A stretch of DNA of 64,000 nt from Chryseobacterium sp. (GTDB lineage Bacteria > Bacteroidota > Bacteroidia > Flavobacteriales > Weeksellaceae): the NCBI RefSeq assembly GCF_019236175.1, contig NZ_JAFAJM010000015.1, forward strand, positions 1-64,000, read 5' to 3'. This document shows, piece after piece, positions 44,606 through 53,904 of this stretch. The notes below the pieces were generated by a model that did no database searches, was not told the DNA's origin, and saw only the letters and a list, made by a program, of their open reading frames with translations. The translations under genes and the position numbers were made by a program. Position 1 is the first letter of the stretch, and each line of letters begins with the position of its first letter.

Positions 44606-45708
44606 GACAACCGGATTTTAAATTTCTTTAAAGCAAGAGTTAATAATCCCGCAGACATTCCTGCTAAAATGAGCGTTTCTTTCCAGACATAGCTGAAATC
44701 GAGACCTTTCAGCATTACAGCTTTTATGATATCATAGTAATATCTTGAGGGCAAAATTCTGGATATCATCTGGAAAATCCAGGGCATATTTTCTACCGGA
44801 AACATAAAGCCGGTTAGCAATAATGTAGGTAACATCATACCCATCATCGAGATGAGCATGGCAGTCTGTTGTGAATTGGTAAGATTGGAAATAAGCAGTC
44901 CCAATGAGAGGCATGTAATAATAAATAAGATGCTTTCAGAAAACAGTAAAATAAGACTTCCCCGTATTTCTACATGGAGAAGATAGACAGACAACAGGAG
45001 AATAATGATAAAATTAAGCAGAGAAAGAACCAGATAAGGGATTGCTTTTGCTATTAAAACCATAACCGGTTTAAAGGGAGACACCAATAAAATTTCCATA
45101 GTGCCCATTTCTTTTTCCCGAACTACTGCAACAGAGGTTAATGCAGTACTTACAATCATAAATATTAAGGCAATAACTCCGGGTATAAAATTGAGCGAGC
45201 CGTTCTGATCTTCATTATAAAGCTGTCTTATTTCCGGAATAATCCGGTATGAAGACTGTAAAGAAGGAGAAATCCGGTTCTGATAATCCGAGATGATAGC
45301 ATCGAGATAATTGGTAAGTATTTTTGCTGTATTAGGATCTGAGGAATCGGCTATAATCTGAATTTTTGCTTCATTCGTGTTATAAAGATCTGAACCAAAA
45401 TTATTGGGAAATACAACGGCGCATTTAATCTTGCCTTCTCTGAATTTTTTTTCAATATCCGGATAGTTGATGACCGGAGCCTGCATTTTGAAATAAGGAC
45501 TTGAGGCTATTTTTGAAATGATTTGTTCGGATTGTATGTCACGGGCATTATCCAATATGGCAATATCAATGTTTTTGACCTCACTGCTGAGTGCATATCC
45601 AAAAAGAATAATTTGAACAACCGGCATACCAAAGAGGATTAACAGGGTTCTGCGATCTCTGAATACATGATAGAATTCTTTTCTGATGAATACTAATAAT
45701 TGTTTCAT
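44602..45708 (-). CDS. ABC-2 type permease (first)
   Basis: The protein has 368 residues with the same layout as the next gene: first helix after FIRKEFYHVFRDRRTLLILFGMPVVQIILFG, a periplasmic loop, then VVREKEMGTMEILLVSPFKPVMVLIAKAIPYL and the terminal helices. The two permeases probably form a heterodimer for the two ATPases upstream. It lies 28 bp after the second ATPase gene. Confidence 0.9.
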   Translation of the reverse strand: MKQLLVFIRKEFYHVFRDRRTLLILFGMPVVQIILFGYALSSEVKNIDIAILDNARDIQSEQIISKIASSPYFKMQAPVINYPDIEKKFREGKIKCAVVFPNNFGSDLYNTNEAKIQIIADSSDPNTAKILTNYLDAIISDYQNRISPSLQSSYRIIPEIRQLYNEDQNGSLNFIPGVIALIFMIVSTALTSVAVVREKEMGTMEILLVSPFKPVMVLIAKAIPYLVLSLLNFIIILLLSVYLLHVEIRGSLILLFSESILFIITCLSLGLLISNLTNSQQTAMLISMMGMMLPTLLLTGFMFPVENMPWIFQMISRILPSRYYYDIIKAVMLKGLDFSYVWKETLILAGMSAGLLTLALKKFKIRLS

Positions 45709-45736
45709 TTTTAGACATTTTTAACGGTGTTGTTAC

Positions 45737-46480
45737 TCAGTCTCCTGATCTTTTAGCTTCTCTGGCCAGCTGATAAAATACTTCATCCATAGAATGGGTA
45801 TTGAATTTTTTTTTCAGGTTAAAAGGAGTGTCTATTGCTTCTACTCTGCCATCAACCATTACTGAAATACGGTTACAATACTCCGCTTCATCCATATAAT
45901 GAGTAGTAACGAAAACCGTAATTCCATCTGCTGCAGCCTGATAAATCATGTCCCAGAACTGCCGTCTTGTTATAGGATCTACTCCACCGGTAGGTTCATC
46001 AAGAAATACAATTTTGGGTCTGTGAAAGATAGCTACAGAAAAAGCCAGTTTTTGTTTCCAGCCCAGAGGTAATGTTCCTACCAGTTTTCGGGCTTCATTT
46101 TCCAGGCCTAATGTATAGACCAGTTCAGTGCTTCTTTTTTTTATTTCCGAGCCGGAGACTCCGTAGACACCGCCGTAAAACTCGATATTCTCCAGGATTG
46201 TAAGATTGTCATAGAGTGAAAATTTCTGGCTCATGTATCCAATATTCTTTTTTATCTTTTCCTGTTGTTTATATACATTGAAGCCGGCTACCGTTGCATC
46301 TCCTGAAGTAGGATAAGATAATCCGCACAGAATCCGCATTGCGGTGGTTTTTCCTGCTCCGTTTGCTCCGAGAAAACCAAAGATTTCTCCCTGATCTACT
46401 TCGAAAGAAATGTTGTCTACTGCTTTAAAATCGCCAAACTGCTTGGTGAGGTTCTGGCAGATGATTGCTTTAGTTTCCAT
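45737..46480 (-). CDS. ABC transporter ATP-binding protein (second)
   Basis: The protein has 247 residues. Walker A GANGAGKTT, Q-loop YMSQKFSLYDNL, Walker B KIVFLDEPTGG and the H-loop TTHYMDEAEYC are clear. The signature region reads LPLGWKQKLAF instead of LSGGMKQ, a known variant in YbhF-like subunits. Its start overlaps the preceding ATPase gene by 11 bp. Confidence 0.92.
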   Translation of the reverse strand: METKAIICQNLTKQFGDFKAVDNISFEVDQGEIFGFLGANGAGKTTAMRILCGLSYPTSGDATVAGFNVYKQQEKIKKNIGYMSQKFSLYDNLTILENIEFYGGVYGVSGSEIKKRSTELVYTLGLENEARKLVGTLPLGWKQKLAFSVAIFHRPKIVFLDEPTGGVDPITRRQFWDMIYQAAADGITVFVTTHYMDEAEYCNRISVMVDGRVEAIDTPFNLKKKFNTHSMDEVFYQLAREAKRSGD

Positions 46481-47405
46481 AGGATGTAATTTTAGATTTT
46501 TGGTCCTGCATTAACCGGATAAAGCTGTCTTCGATAGTCGGCATAATTGGTATAATTTCCAGTTCTTCAGGATGGTACCGAGCAGCTATGTCTTTTACAG
46601 TCTGTTCATTTCCTTCGCCGGAAAGTGTAACATGCAGATATTCTCCAAAGGCATAGCAGGTTTCAATGTCTGAATCTGTACGCAAATTTTCCAGCAGCTT
46701 ATATAGATTTTTACTTTTAGCTCCAAACAGTGCTTTTGGAAAACTGTTTACAATGGTTTCCGGCTGATCTACAGACATTATCTTTCCATCCTGAATCAGA
46801 GCAATACGGTCGCATAATTTGGCTTCATCCATATATGGTGTGGATACCAGAATTGTAATATTCTGGTTTTTAAGTTTTTTCAGCATTTCCCAGAATTCTT
46901 TTCGGGATACTACATCAACTCCGGTGGTAGGCTCGTCAAGAAATAGTACTTCAGGCTTATGAATTAAAGCGCAGCAGAGGGCCAGCTTCTGTTTCATTCC
47001 TCCGGAAAGCTTTCCTGCCCTGCGTTGGCTGAACGGTTTGATCTGTTCATAAATGTCTTTGATAAGGTCATAATTTTCCTCTATGGAAGTCCCAAAAATG
47101 GAAGCAAAGAAATTTAGATTTTCAGCTACGGTAAGATCCTGATATAACGAGAACTTTCCGGGCATATACCCTACTTTATTCCTTATGATCTGATACTCTT
47201 TTACCACATCATGGCCTTCTACATTGGCTGTTCCGCTATCGGCTAATAAAAGGGTGGTAAGAATGCGGAATAAAGAAGTTTTTCCGGCTCCGTCAGGGCC
47301 TATAAGCCCAAAAAGTTCTCCTTTATTGATTTCAAAAGAAACGTCATCAACAGCTTTTACTCCATTGTAGGTCTTAGTTATATTTTTTACAGTAACAGAA
47401 TGCAT
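46470..47405 (-). CDS. ABC transporter ATP-binding protein (first)
   Basis: The protein has 311 residues. Walker A GPDGAGKTS, Q-loop YMPGKFSLYQDL, signature LSGGMKQKLAL, Walker B EVLFLDEPTTG and the switch STPYMDEAKLC (Pro replaces the usual His region). The C-terminal 80 residues form an extra domain. Together with the next gene it corresponds to the two halves of YbhF as separate proteins, with canonical and degenerate signature sites in different subunits. Confidence 0.92.
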   Translation of the reverse strand: MHSVTVKNITKTYNGVKAVDDVSFEINKGELFGLIGPDGAGKTSLFRILTTLLLADSGTANVEGHDVVKEYQIIRNKVGYMPGKFSLYQDLTVAENLNFFASIFGTSIEENYDLIKDIYEQIKPFSQRRAGKLSGGMKQKLALCCALIHKPEVLFLDEPTTGVDVVSRKEFWEMLKKLKNQNITILVSTPYMDEAKLCDRIALIQDGKIMSVDQPETIVNSFPKALFGAKSKNLYKLLENLRTDSDIETCYAFGEYLHVTLSGEGNEQTVKDIAARYHPEELEIIPIMPTIEDSFIRLMQDQKSKITSYGN

Positions 47406-47459
47406 TTTAAATAATTAAGTATGGAATTTGAAAAAACAACTCAGAACATTTCTTTTCAG

Positions 47460-48389
47460 TTAAAAGACAACTTCCCCGTACATCCCTATTTTTAAGTAAC
47501 CATCATTTTTTACATGTACTTTAACAGCATACACAAGATTAGCCCTTTCGTCTTTGGTCTGTATGGTTTTAGGAGAAAATTCAGATTTGTCTGAAATCCA
47601 GATTATAGTTCCGGAGTATTCTTTGTATCCTTTTTCTCCCTGATCAATTTTTACTTTTACCTGTTGATTAAGTTTTATTTCTGATAACTGAGTTCCTGTG
47701 ATATAGGCTCTGAGGTCAAGAGTACTCAAATTGGCAATTTTATACAGTGGTTTTCCGATAGTCTGAATTTCACCCTGAAGGGCATAATTAACAAGGACTG
47801 TTCCGTCAATAGGATTGATAATTTTTCCTTTATCGATCTGTTCCTGAAACTGAGCCGCTGTTTTTTCCAGAGGTGCTTTTTCACTTAATATACTCCGGTT
47901 TTGAGTATTATTATTGGAATTATTGACTGAAATTTGCTGGCGGGTAACAGCAATTTGCCTTTTCAGCTGTTCAATCGCTGCGTCTATATCATCCAGTTGT
48001 TTACGGGTAGCTGCATCAGCCTTGATCAGATTCACCGTCCGGTTCCGTTCATGGAGCTGCTGTTCCAGCTGGGCTTGCTGTACAGCGAGTTGCTTTTTTA
48101 CCAGAAGATCCTGTTCACTGATATTGCCGGTTTTTTGCTGTAAGGCTTTAATACTTGCTTCAGCCTGTTCTTTTTGAAGTTTTGCAACTTTAACATCAAT
48201 CTGACCTACTGTGCTGCCTTCTTTAAGGGAATTTCCTTCCTGAACAGAATAAGAAATTAGCTCACCGTTCTGTTGTGCGGAAACAATCACTTCATCAGCT
48301 TCAAAATTTCCTGAAGCATCAAAACGGTCTTTTTGCCGGCACGATTCTAATGAGATGAGAGCACTTAATATAATGATAGCTTTTTTCAT
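47460..48389 (-). CDS. HlyD-family periplasmic adaptor lipoprotein
   Basis: The protein has 309 residues. A lipoprotein signal ends at Cys17 (SLESC). The biotinyl-lipoyl halves (EVIVSAQQNGELISYSVQEGNSLKEG and GKIINPIDGTVLVNYALQGE) flank a long alpha-helical hairpin (about 68-185, Gln-rich coiled coil). It connects the inner-membrane ABC transporter to the TolC protein encoded 6 bp upstream. Confidence 0.9.
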   Translation of the reverse strand: MKKAIIILSALISLESCRQKDRFDASGNFEADEVIVSAQQNGELISYSVQEGNSLKEGSTVGQIDVKVAKLQKEQAEASIKALQQKTGNISEQDLLVKKQLAVQQAQLEQQLHERNRTVNLIKADAATRKQLDDIDAAIEQLKRQIAVTRQQISVNNSNNNTQNRSILSEKAPLEKTAAQFQEQIDKGKIINPIDGTVLVNYALQGEIQTIGKPLYKIANLSTLDLRAYITGTQLSEIKLNQQVKVKIDQGEKGYKEYSGTIIWISDKSEFSPKTIQTKDERANLVYAVKVHVKNDGYLKIGMYGEVVF

Positions 48390-48395
48390 AGATTA

Positions 48396-49685
48396 TTAAT
48401 TTCCGGATATGAATTTCTGATTATACCTTGCCTGTAATAATTGGATTTGGTGAAGAATCATAGTCTGGGCAGCAAGGTGTTCTGTATTGAGTTTCTGGAT
48501 GTATTCGTGAGTAGTGATCACTCCATTTGCCAATTGTGCTTCTGCTGATTTTGTTACAGACTGACGCAGGCTGATGACAGTATTATCCTGTTTCAGCAAC
48601 TCTGTATATTTTTTAATCTCTTCATTTTGTTGGGTCAGGTCTATTTTTGTATTCAGCAAAAAGGTTTCTTTATCTGTATCGGCTATTTTTCTGTTAAGTT
48701 CCAGGATGTGTTTTTTATTAGAAAAAGTATATAAACTCTCTAATGACCAGCTAAACCGTAATCCGGTGATAAACCATGGTCCAAATTTATTTTCAATAAT
48801 ATTAAGGGTAGGCCTGCCGTATGCTCCCTGAAAAAAGGCACTGACTTTGGGCAGGAAATCCGATCTCAGTTGTTCTTCCTGTAGCTTATAAATTGATTTT
48901 TGAAGTTCAAAAGCCTTTAGTTCGGGTCTGTTGATTTCTGGAGATAAAAGTTCCTGATCAGGCAATTCCAGTTCTGATGAGTCCGGAATATCTTTGCCGA
49001 TATACACCGCCAGCATATTCATATAAGCCATACGGTTGGATGCATATTCTGTACTCGTCATTTCAGTATTGATTACTTCAGCTTTCAGCTCATCCAGATT
49101 ACTGCGGTAAGCAGTTCCGTATTGCAGAGCGGCTTCTGTTTTTTGAACCTGTGTTTGCAGGTTTGCTTTTTTTATTTCATTTTGTTTTAACTGGGCGTCC
49201 ATCAAAAGGACTGAAAAAAACAGCGCATTAATCCTTTGTTTCAGTGTATAGAGACTGGTTTCTATATTTTGGGTCTGCAGGATTGTATTGGCTTTGGTTA
49301 ATTCTTTCTGATGATGAATGCTTCCGCCATCATAAATCATCTGATCTACTTCTCCCTGAATTTTGTACTGATCCTTACTTAATGAAGGAAGCGATGCACT
49401 TATAGGAAGTGAGCCTAATGCATCCGCAAAATTAATGGTTTGAGACTGATAAGTAGCCTGGCCTGAAAAAGAGATTTTCGGAAGATATCCTTTATTGGCA
49501 TTTTCTATCGTATAATCCGCTGTTTTTGTGATCATTCCTAATTTTCTGATGACAGGATAATTTTCTTTTGAAAGACGATAGCATTCTTCTAAGCTAAGTT
49601 TTGCAGACTGAGCATGAATAGGTGTTATACATACTCCGCATATTAAGAAAAGTGAACATAAACGGATGTGAAAATTTCTATGCAT
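48396..49685 (-). CDS. TolC-family outer-membrane efflux protein
   Basis: The protein has 429 residues. A signal peptide (about 1-25) is followed by two repeats of the OEP domain, beginning LSLEECYRLSKENYP, with helical segments and the QIQGEVDQMIYDGG and WFITGLRFSWSLESLYT barrel strands. It is the first structural gene of the efflux operon, 85 bp after the TetR regulator. Confidence 0.9.
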   Translation of the reverse strand: MHRNFHIRLCSLFLICGVCITPIHAQSAKLSLEECYRLSKENYPVIRKLGMITKTADYTIENANKGYLPKISFSGQATYQSQTINFADALGSLPISASLPSLSKDQYKIQGEVDQMIYDGGSIHHQKELTKANTILQTQNIETSLYTLKQRINALFFSVLLMDAQLKQNEIKKANLQTQVQKTEAALQYGTAYRSNLDELKAEVINTEMTSTEYASNRMAYMNMLAVYIGKDIPDSSELELPDQELLSPEINRPELKAFELQKSIYKLQEEQLRSDFLPKVSAFFQGAYGRPTLNIIENKFGPWFITGLRFSWSLESLYTFSNKKHILELNRKIADTDKETFLLNTKIDLTQQNEEIKKYTELLKQDNTVISLRQSVTKSAEAQLANGVITTHEYIQKLNTEHLAAQTMILHQIQLLQARYNQKFISGN

Positions 49686-49770
49686 AAGAATTGATTATTT
49701 GAGGTTAAAAATCAATTATGGCTTTAATAATCATTATTTTTTAATCATCTGCTTCATTACAAAATAGGGT

Positions 49771-50385
49771 TTAACCTGTTGACATCATAGATTTTATCCA
49801 TATAGGGATGAGTTTTTTACGTTCCAACATCAGGTTCTCAAATTCCCAGTCATTGAGTTCGTTACTTCCTATTAAGATAGGTTTTGCAATAAAAGGGAAT
49901 ACGGTAAGTCCTAACATATTGATCAAAAAATGCAACGGATTGGGTTCTCTGATTATGCCTTTTTTAACAGCCTCCTGATGCTGTTGAAAAAATATGGAAG
50001 TCTTTATCACTTCACTTAAAGGAATTTTTTGCAGCAGTAAACCGGGATTGGTGCGAAGCTCACTGATAATAAAAGTCGGAATTTCAGGTTCTTTAATGAT
50101 AAGATCTATATACCTTTCTACTATTTCTTCTACTTTTTTGTCCAGTGTTGTTTTCTTGCTGTTCAGTACAATCATCAGGTTCTGGAAAAAGGCAGCCATT
50201 GTTTCTGTCATGATAATTTCAAACAATTTGGCCTTACTCCGGAAATAGTAATTAAGGAGTGCCAGATTTATTCCCGCTTCTTCGGCGATATCTCTGGTAC
50301 GGGTTGCCGCAAATCCCTTTTTATAAAAAACAATACGGGCCGCATTTTTAATTTTTTCTTCGGTAGTGGCGTCTTTTATTTTCAT
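49771..50385 (-). CDS. TetR-family transcriptional repressor
   Basis: The protein has 204 residues. The N-terminal helix-turn-helix reads TEEKIKNAARIVFYKKGFAATRTRDIAEEAGINLALLNYYFRSKAKLFEIIM. The C-terminal ligand domain is variable. It is the first gene of the efflux operon (same strand, 85 bp before tolC), so it probably represses the exporter until its substrate binds. The substrate is unknown. Confidence 0.9.
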   Translation of the reverse strand: MKIKDATTEEKIKNAARIVFYKKGFAATRTRDIAEEAGINLALLNYYFRSKAKLFEIIMTETMAAFFQNLMIVLNSKKTTLDKKVEEIVERYIDLIIKEPEIPTFIISELRTNPGLLLQKIPLSEVIKTSIFFQQHQEAVKKGIIREPNPLHFLINMLGLTVFPFIAKPILIGSNELNDWEFENLMLERKKLIPIWIKSMMSTG

Positions 50386-50539
50386 TACCAGCTTTCATTT
50401 TATTGTTTATCAGACAAATATAAAAACAAAATTCAATATTTAAACAAATATTTTAATCAAATGATTAATTTTATATAAGAATATACTTATTACAACTGAT
50501 AAGCTTGGAAATATTGTTTAAATGATTGTTTCTGAAATA

Positions 50540-51043
50540 TTATGCTTCAAGTTGGAAAAGTACCATAGTAGCATTATGATAATGAGCAGGAAGCCCTTCT
50601 GTATCAGACATTTTTTTTGTCCCAAGACAAGTAAATCCACACTTTATATAATAGTCTGTAAGTGGTTGATTTCCTGCAGTAGTATCCATTCTTATATATT
50701 GTTTATTATTTTCAACGGCAAACTTCCTGGTCCAAGTCACAATTTGTTCTACAAATTTCTGCCCGCGGAAGTCAGGATGAGTGGCAATCCTGTGAATATA
50801 AATGGCCGGGTCCGTATTCTTTTCTCCCCAGACCTGAGGGTCATCATACGTTATGCTCCATACACAGGCAATTTGGCCATCTATTAGGATCTTCCAGTGT
50901 CTGTTTTCTTTAATCTCAGTTTCAATCAGTGTTCGGTCAAATTCCGGCCATTGAATTCCGGATACTTTTTTCTTAAAATCAGAAGCCATTTTATAAAGGC
51001 TGAATACTTCATCAATATCCTGTAGAAAGGTTTTCAGTATCAT
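50540..51043 (-). CDS. GNAT-family N-acetyltransferase
   Basis: The protein has 167 residues from the ATG at 51043; an in-frame TTG at 51064 is less likely. The GNAT fold is shown by IYIHRIATHPDFRGQKFVEQIVTWTRKFA, where HPDFRGQKF lies in the acetyl-CoA loop (a variant of RxxGxG/A), then IRMDTTAGNQPLTDYYIKCGF. The acceptor is unknown. It is a single gene on the minus strand. Confidence 0.85.
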   Translation of the reverse strand: MILKTFLQDIDEVFSLYKMASDFKKKVSGIQWPEFDRTLIETEIKENRHWKILIDGQIACVWSITYDDPQVWGEKNTDPAIYIHRIATHPDFRGQKFVEQIVTWTRKFAVENNKQYIRMDTTAGNQPLTDYYIKCGFTCLGTKKMSDTEGLPAHYHNATMVLFQLEA

Positions 51044-51203
51044 TATTATCTTATTGTCCTTCAAAATTACCGAAAATAAAGGGAATCTTCGTTATTATTG
51101 TTATTCAGAATGGGTATAAATTTCACTCTATTGATAGAGTTCCGTTGGGGGAAGGAAATAAAAATACTACTTTTATCGGCCAAAAAAAGAAAAAAGACTA
51201 ATT

Positions 51204-51701
51204 ATGCCGACTGATGCTTCACTCAAGCTGATTCCGATGACTACCTTTGTGATTGAATATTATTCAAACGAAGGATATGCCGATCTTCAAATTTTAAATT
51301 TGATGAATAATTATGCTAATTTTCTGAGAAAGCCTTTAAGCCTTGGAATGTTTGTTCCTGTAGATTCAAAAGGGAATGTCCTGAAAGAACCGAAAAACTA
51401 TATTTCATGGAAATCACTTGAACATAATGATGGTCTAAGAACAGATGTAGCAGGATTTGAAGAATATGCTGAGTATCAGAAGGCTGAACAAAATTGTATG
51501 TTTGAAGGCTTTAAAGTAGATTATAACGGGTATTCAAAAGTGAGAATTGTGGCATCTTATGATGCGGCGATAGAACTGTCTTTCAATAAAAATGATCTTA
51601 TGCCTTCCGGATTTCATGATGTGGAATCTCTTACAGTCTTTGATGATATTTTCCTGACCGTTAATGCTTTAAAATCGATTGGAATAAAAATCAAACCATA
51701 A
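51204..51701 (+). CDS. Uncharacterised cytosolic protein
   Basis: The protein has 165 residues with no signal peptide or membrane segment. It begins MPTDASLKLIPMTTFVIEYYSNEGYADL and is rich in aromatic and acidic residues (NYISWKSLEHNDGL, AGFEEYAEYQKAEQ). I do not recognise the family. It is monocistronic, with two strong hairpins after it. An immunity-type or housekeeping role is equally possible. Confidence 0.55.
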   Translation: MPTDASLKLIPMTTFVIEYYSNEGYADLQILNLMNNYANFLRKPLSLGMFVPVDSKGNVLKEPKNYISWKSLEHNDGLRTDVAGFEEYAEYQKAEQNCMFEGFKVDYNGYSKVRIVASYDAAIELSFNKNDLMPSGFHDVESLTVFDDIFLTVNALKSIGIKIKP

Positions 51702-51711
51702 AATAGTACAT

Positions 51712-51749
51712 AGCCACAAATGCACTTCGAAATTTTTGCATTTGTGGCT
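51712..51749. terminator. Hairpin after the uncharacterised gene
   Basis: AGCCACAAATGCA (51712-51724) pairs with TGCATTTGTGGCT (51737-51749), a 13-bp perfect stem. Confidence 0.65.
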
Positions 51750-51760
51750 GGAAAATATAA

Positions 51761-51804
51761 TCCGGACCGAATATCAAAAAACTTGTTTTGATATTCAGTC
51801 CGGA
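51761..51804. terminator. Terminator of the Cys-rich peptide gene
   Basis: A 19-bp stem with one mismatch (51761-51779 with 51786-51804). T runs on both sides suit both the plus-strand gene and the minus-strand peptide gene. Confidence 0.75.
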
Positions 51805-51822
51805 ATTTTTAATTTAACAATT

Positions 51823-52050
51823 TTATCTCACACATTCTCCCGAATGACAGGAATAGCCCGAAGGACATAGCCCGTTAATACAAGGACCCGCAACATCGGG
51901 ATAGCATCTTTCATCTGACCTGCAATGGGAATGAGGTGGGCATAAAGAAATCAGATTTCCAATACAGATTCCAACGGGAAGCGGTAGATTTACTTCTATT
52001 CCTATTGCTCCATCAATATTTTTTAGCGTTTTTCTGTTTAATTTTTTCAT
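51823..52050 (-). CDS. Cys-rich bacteriocin-like peptide
   Basis: The peptide has 75 residues. The leader MKKLNRKTLKNIDGA is of the same kind as the peptide at 17.5 kb (Lys/Leu-rich, ending at a GA/GG-like doublet near 14-15). The core has eight Cys (29, 37, 43, 49, 57, 62, 68, 73). The last 40 residues contain two similar units, CPPHSHCRSDERC and CPSGYSCHSGEC, like small disulfide-knot or granulin-type modules. No maturation enzyme or immunity gene is adjacent. Disulfide pairing and activity are inference. Confidence 0.7.
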   Translation of the reverse strand: MKKLNRKTLKNIDGAIGIEVNLPLPVGICIGNLISLCPPHSHCRSDERCYPDVAGPCINGLCPSGYSCHSGECVR

Positions 52051-52180
52051 GGTTCTTTGTTTTAAGGTGTTAGGTAACTGATGAGAATTTCAATAACTAT
52101 GTAATATTCATCTAAATATAAGTATAATTTATTTTAATTAATCTATTGATGTATTTCTGTATGGTTGTCACTAATCTGGT

Positions 52181-52645
52181 TTATGTTGACTGATCTACTA
52201 TTTTTTCTAGTTCAGTGATGAGTGCTGCCTGTGCTGTGTTAATTCGTTTTTTTGCTTCCTCTGATATCAGCCATTCCCATTGATCTACTTCTGGAATTTC
52301 TATAGTTTTACCGGATCTGGGAGGCCACTCTATCGATAGGGTATTGCTTGAGAGACCGGAAGTTTCAATATCCTGTTCCAGAGCCCATGCGTAAACTGTT
52401 TTTCCACTTTTCTGCCGAACAGGTGATAATTCAATAAACTCCCCTGTGACTGCCTTTCCTGTTTCTTCTTCAAACTCTGTTATTGCCCGGTCCAAAGGGT
52501 TTTCGTTATTTTGAATTTCACCTTTCGGAATAGACCATGCCCCTATGTCTTTATGCTTCCAGAACGGTCCGCCCGGATGGACAAGGAAATAATACAAATC
52601 ATTATTTTCTTTTTTAAATAATAAAATTCCCGCACTCGTTTTCAT
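52181..52645 (-). CDS. NUDIX hydrolase
   Basis: The protein has 154 residues. The Nudix box starts at Gly42 and includes E48, E57, E60 and E61. Thr56 replaces the usual Arg of the REUxEE part. Near it are WSIPKGE and an N-terminal KTSAGILLFKK. Such enzymes hydrolyse nucleoside diphosphates linked to another group; the length and PGGPFWKHKD segment resemble Ap4A- or diadenosine-type members. It stands alone. Confidence 0.82.
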   Translation of the reverse strand: MKTSAGILLFKKENNDLYYFLVHPGGPFWKHKDIGAWSIPKGEIQNNENPLDRAITEFEEETGKAVTGEFIELSPVRQKSGKTVYAWALEQDIETSGLSSNTLSIEWPPRSGKTIEIPEVDQWEWLISEEAKKRINTAQAALITELEKIVDQST

Positions 52646-52820
52646 ACATTGTAGGATTGAGGATTAAAGTTATGAAAACTGAAGAAGAAATGAGATACCA
52701 ACTTTGAGCAGGAAGTAAGTGTGATACCGGAATATAAAAATGAACGTTTGATAAGGGACATTAATTCTAAAGTTTTACTATAAATATTTTAATATATTTG
52801 TAATGATTTCAGGGTTATTT

Positions 52821-53183
52821 ATGATCAAACAGCTTGGTTTATTGTATTATATACGGCTTTTTATCCCATTATTAGTATTGGGTCATCTGTTGGTTTCAAA
52901 AACGCATCCGATCGCTTTTTCTGTAGTACAAGATTATTTTATTTATGAAAATAGTTCCAATAACCCTTGTCATAAGATATGTCTTGATGAAAATAATAAA
53001 ACCCCGATAAAATGCGGCAATAATTATTGCTCAGGTTCTTCTTTTTTTACAACTTCTTTTCCTTTATTTGGTTTTGAAAAATTCTTAACCGGAGAAACAG
53101 GGAACCGCTTCTTTTTATATGATGATCCGCCCTATTCTTCATTTTTTAATTCAATCTGGATTCCTCCTAAAATAAAAGACTGA
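52821..53183 (+). CDS. Uncharacterised membrane-anchored protein with CxxxC and CxxxxC
   Basis: The protein has 120 residues from the ATG at 52821. An upstream ATG (52803) would be too close to a TATATTTG -7 element at 52793-52800. One hydrophobic N-terminal segment (about 8-26) precedes a periplasmic part with CHKIC and CGNNYC and a Phe/Pro-rich end. I do not recognise it. It lies 112 bp upstream of the DoxX gene in the same direction and may be cotranscribed. Confidence 0.5.
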   Translation: MIKQLGLLYYIRLFIPLLVLGHLLVSKTHPIAFSVVQDYFIYENSSNNPCHKICLDENNKTPIKCGNNYCSGSSFFTTSFPLFGFEKFLTGETGNRFFLYDDPPYSSFFNSIWIPPKIKD

Positions 53184-53295
53184 TTTTCAGATAACATACA
53201 TGTCCGAAAGGATCTCTCTCTTTCTTATACCACACATGATCATTGCTGTTCATTGCTTTGTTGTGGCTATATTATTATAACAAATTAAAAAAATA

Positions 53296-53781
53296 ATGAA
53301 AACAATACTTTTAAAATCTGAAAAGCATAGTGCCCATATCCTGATCATATGTCGAATCCTCATTGGGTTATTTTTCTTTATCACAGGATTTAATAAACTT
53401 TTCCATCCCATTTTTCAGGGGTATATGTTGAATACAATTACCAATATAGGCTTTCCTTTTCCTCAGTTTACTGCCCATTTTACCGCTTTTTGTGAGTGCG
53501 TATTCGGTTTATTTTTGATGATTGGTTTCTGGACAAGAATCAGTTCTGTATTTTTAATTACTATTATACTTGTTGCTTTATTCACGCATGATCTGAATAC
53601 GATTCCTAAGAAACTTATTCCCATTAATGCAGAAACAGGAATTTATGAAATGGATCCTTTTACATGGCTGAGCTATTTCTTTTATCTGCCCCAAACATTA
53701 TATCTGATGTTTTTGACATTATTTCTGTTTCAGGGATGTACAGGATTTGGATTTGATTCTCTGAGAAAGAAGCATTCATGA
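53296..53781 (+). CDS. DoxX-family membrane protein
   Basis: The protein has 161 residues and four hydrophobic helices. LIGLFFFITGFNKLFHP with a long loop and TAFCECVFGLFLMIGFWTRISS are typical of DoxX/MauE-type proteins of unknown or redox-related function. The loop GIYEMDPFTW lies between helices three and four. It is followed by the split terminator and IS remnant. Confidence 0.82.
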   Translation: MKTILLKSEKHSAHILIICRILIGLFFFITGFNKLFHPIFQGYMLNTITNIGFPFPQFTAHFTAFCECVFGLFLMIGFWTRISSVFLITIILVALFTHDLNTIPKKLIPINAETGIYEMDPFTWLSYFFYLPQTLYLMFLTLFLFQGCTGFGFDSLRKKHS

Positions 53782-53800
53782 CACAAATGTAATAAGCAAT

Positions 53801-53904
53801 AAAAAAGCTCTCAGGAATAGATGGCCCCCAAAAAGTTAGACACTTTTTAGGGGCATTTTTATGGAAAAATCAAAATATAGTTTAGAATTTAAGGGAGCTT
53901 TTTT
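53801..53904. terminator. Terminator split by an insertion-sequence remnant
   Basis: AAAAAAGCTCTC at 53801-53812 and GGGAGCTTTTTT at 53893-53904 look like the two arms of one terminator stem between convergent genes. The IS-like segment lies in the loop. Confidence 0.5.
53822..53892 (+). mobile_element. IS3-family left-end remnant
   Basis: The segment begins TGGCCCCCAAAAAGTTAGAC, the style of an IS3-family (IS150-like) terminal repeat, and continues to an ATG at 53861 encoding MEKSKYSLEFK, the usual start of OrfA in that family. It then stops matching, leaving a 17-codon frame that ends at 53914. The rest of the element is absent. An internal GCCCC/GGGGC stem surrounds TAGAC. Confidence 0.7.

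Noticed and set aside
43481..49685. The ABC exporter as the secretion system of the bacteriocin-like peptides
   Set aside because: Neither ATPase carries a C39 peptidase domain, the permeases are ABC-2 type, and a TetR gene leads the operon, which fits small-molecule efflux.
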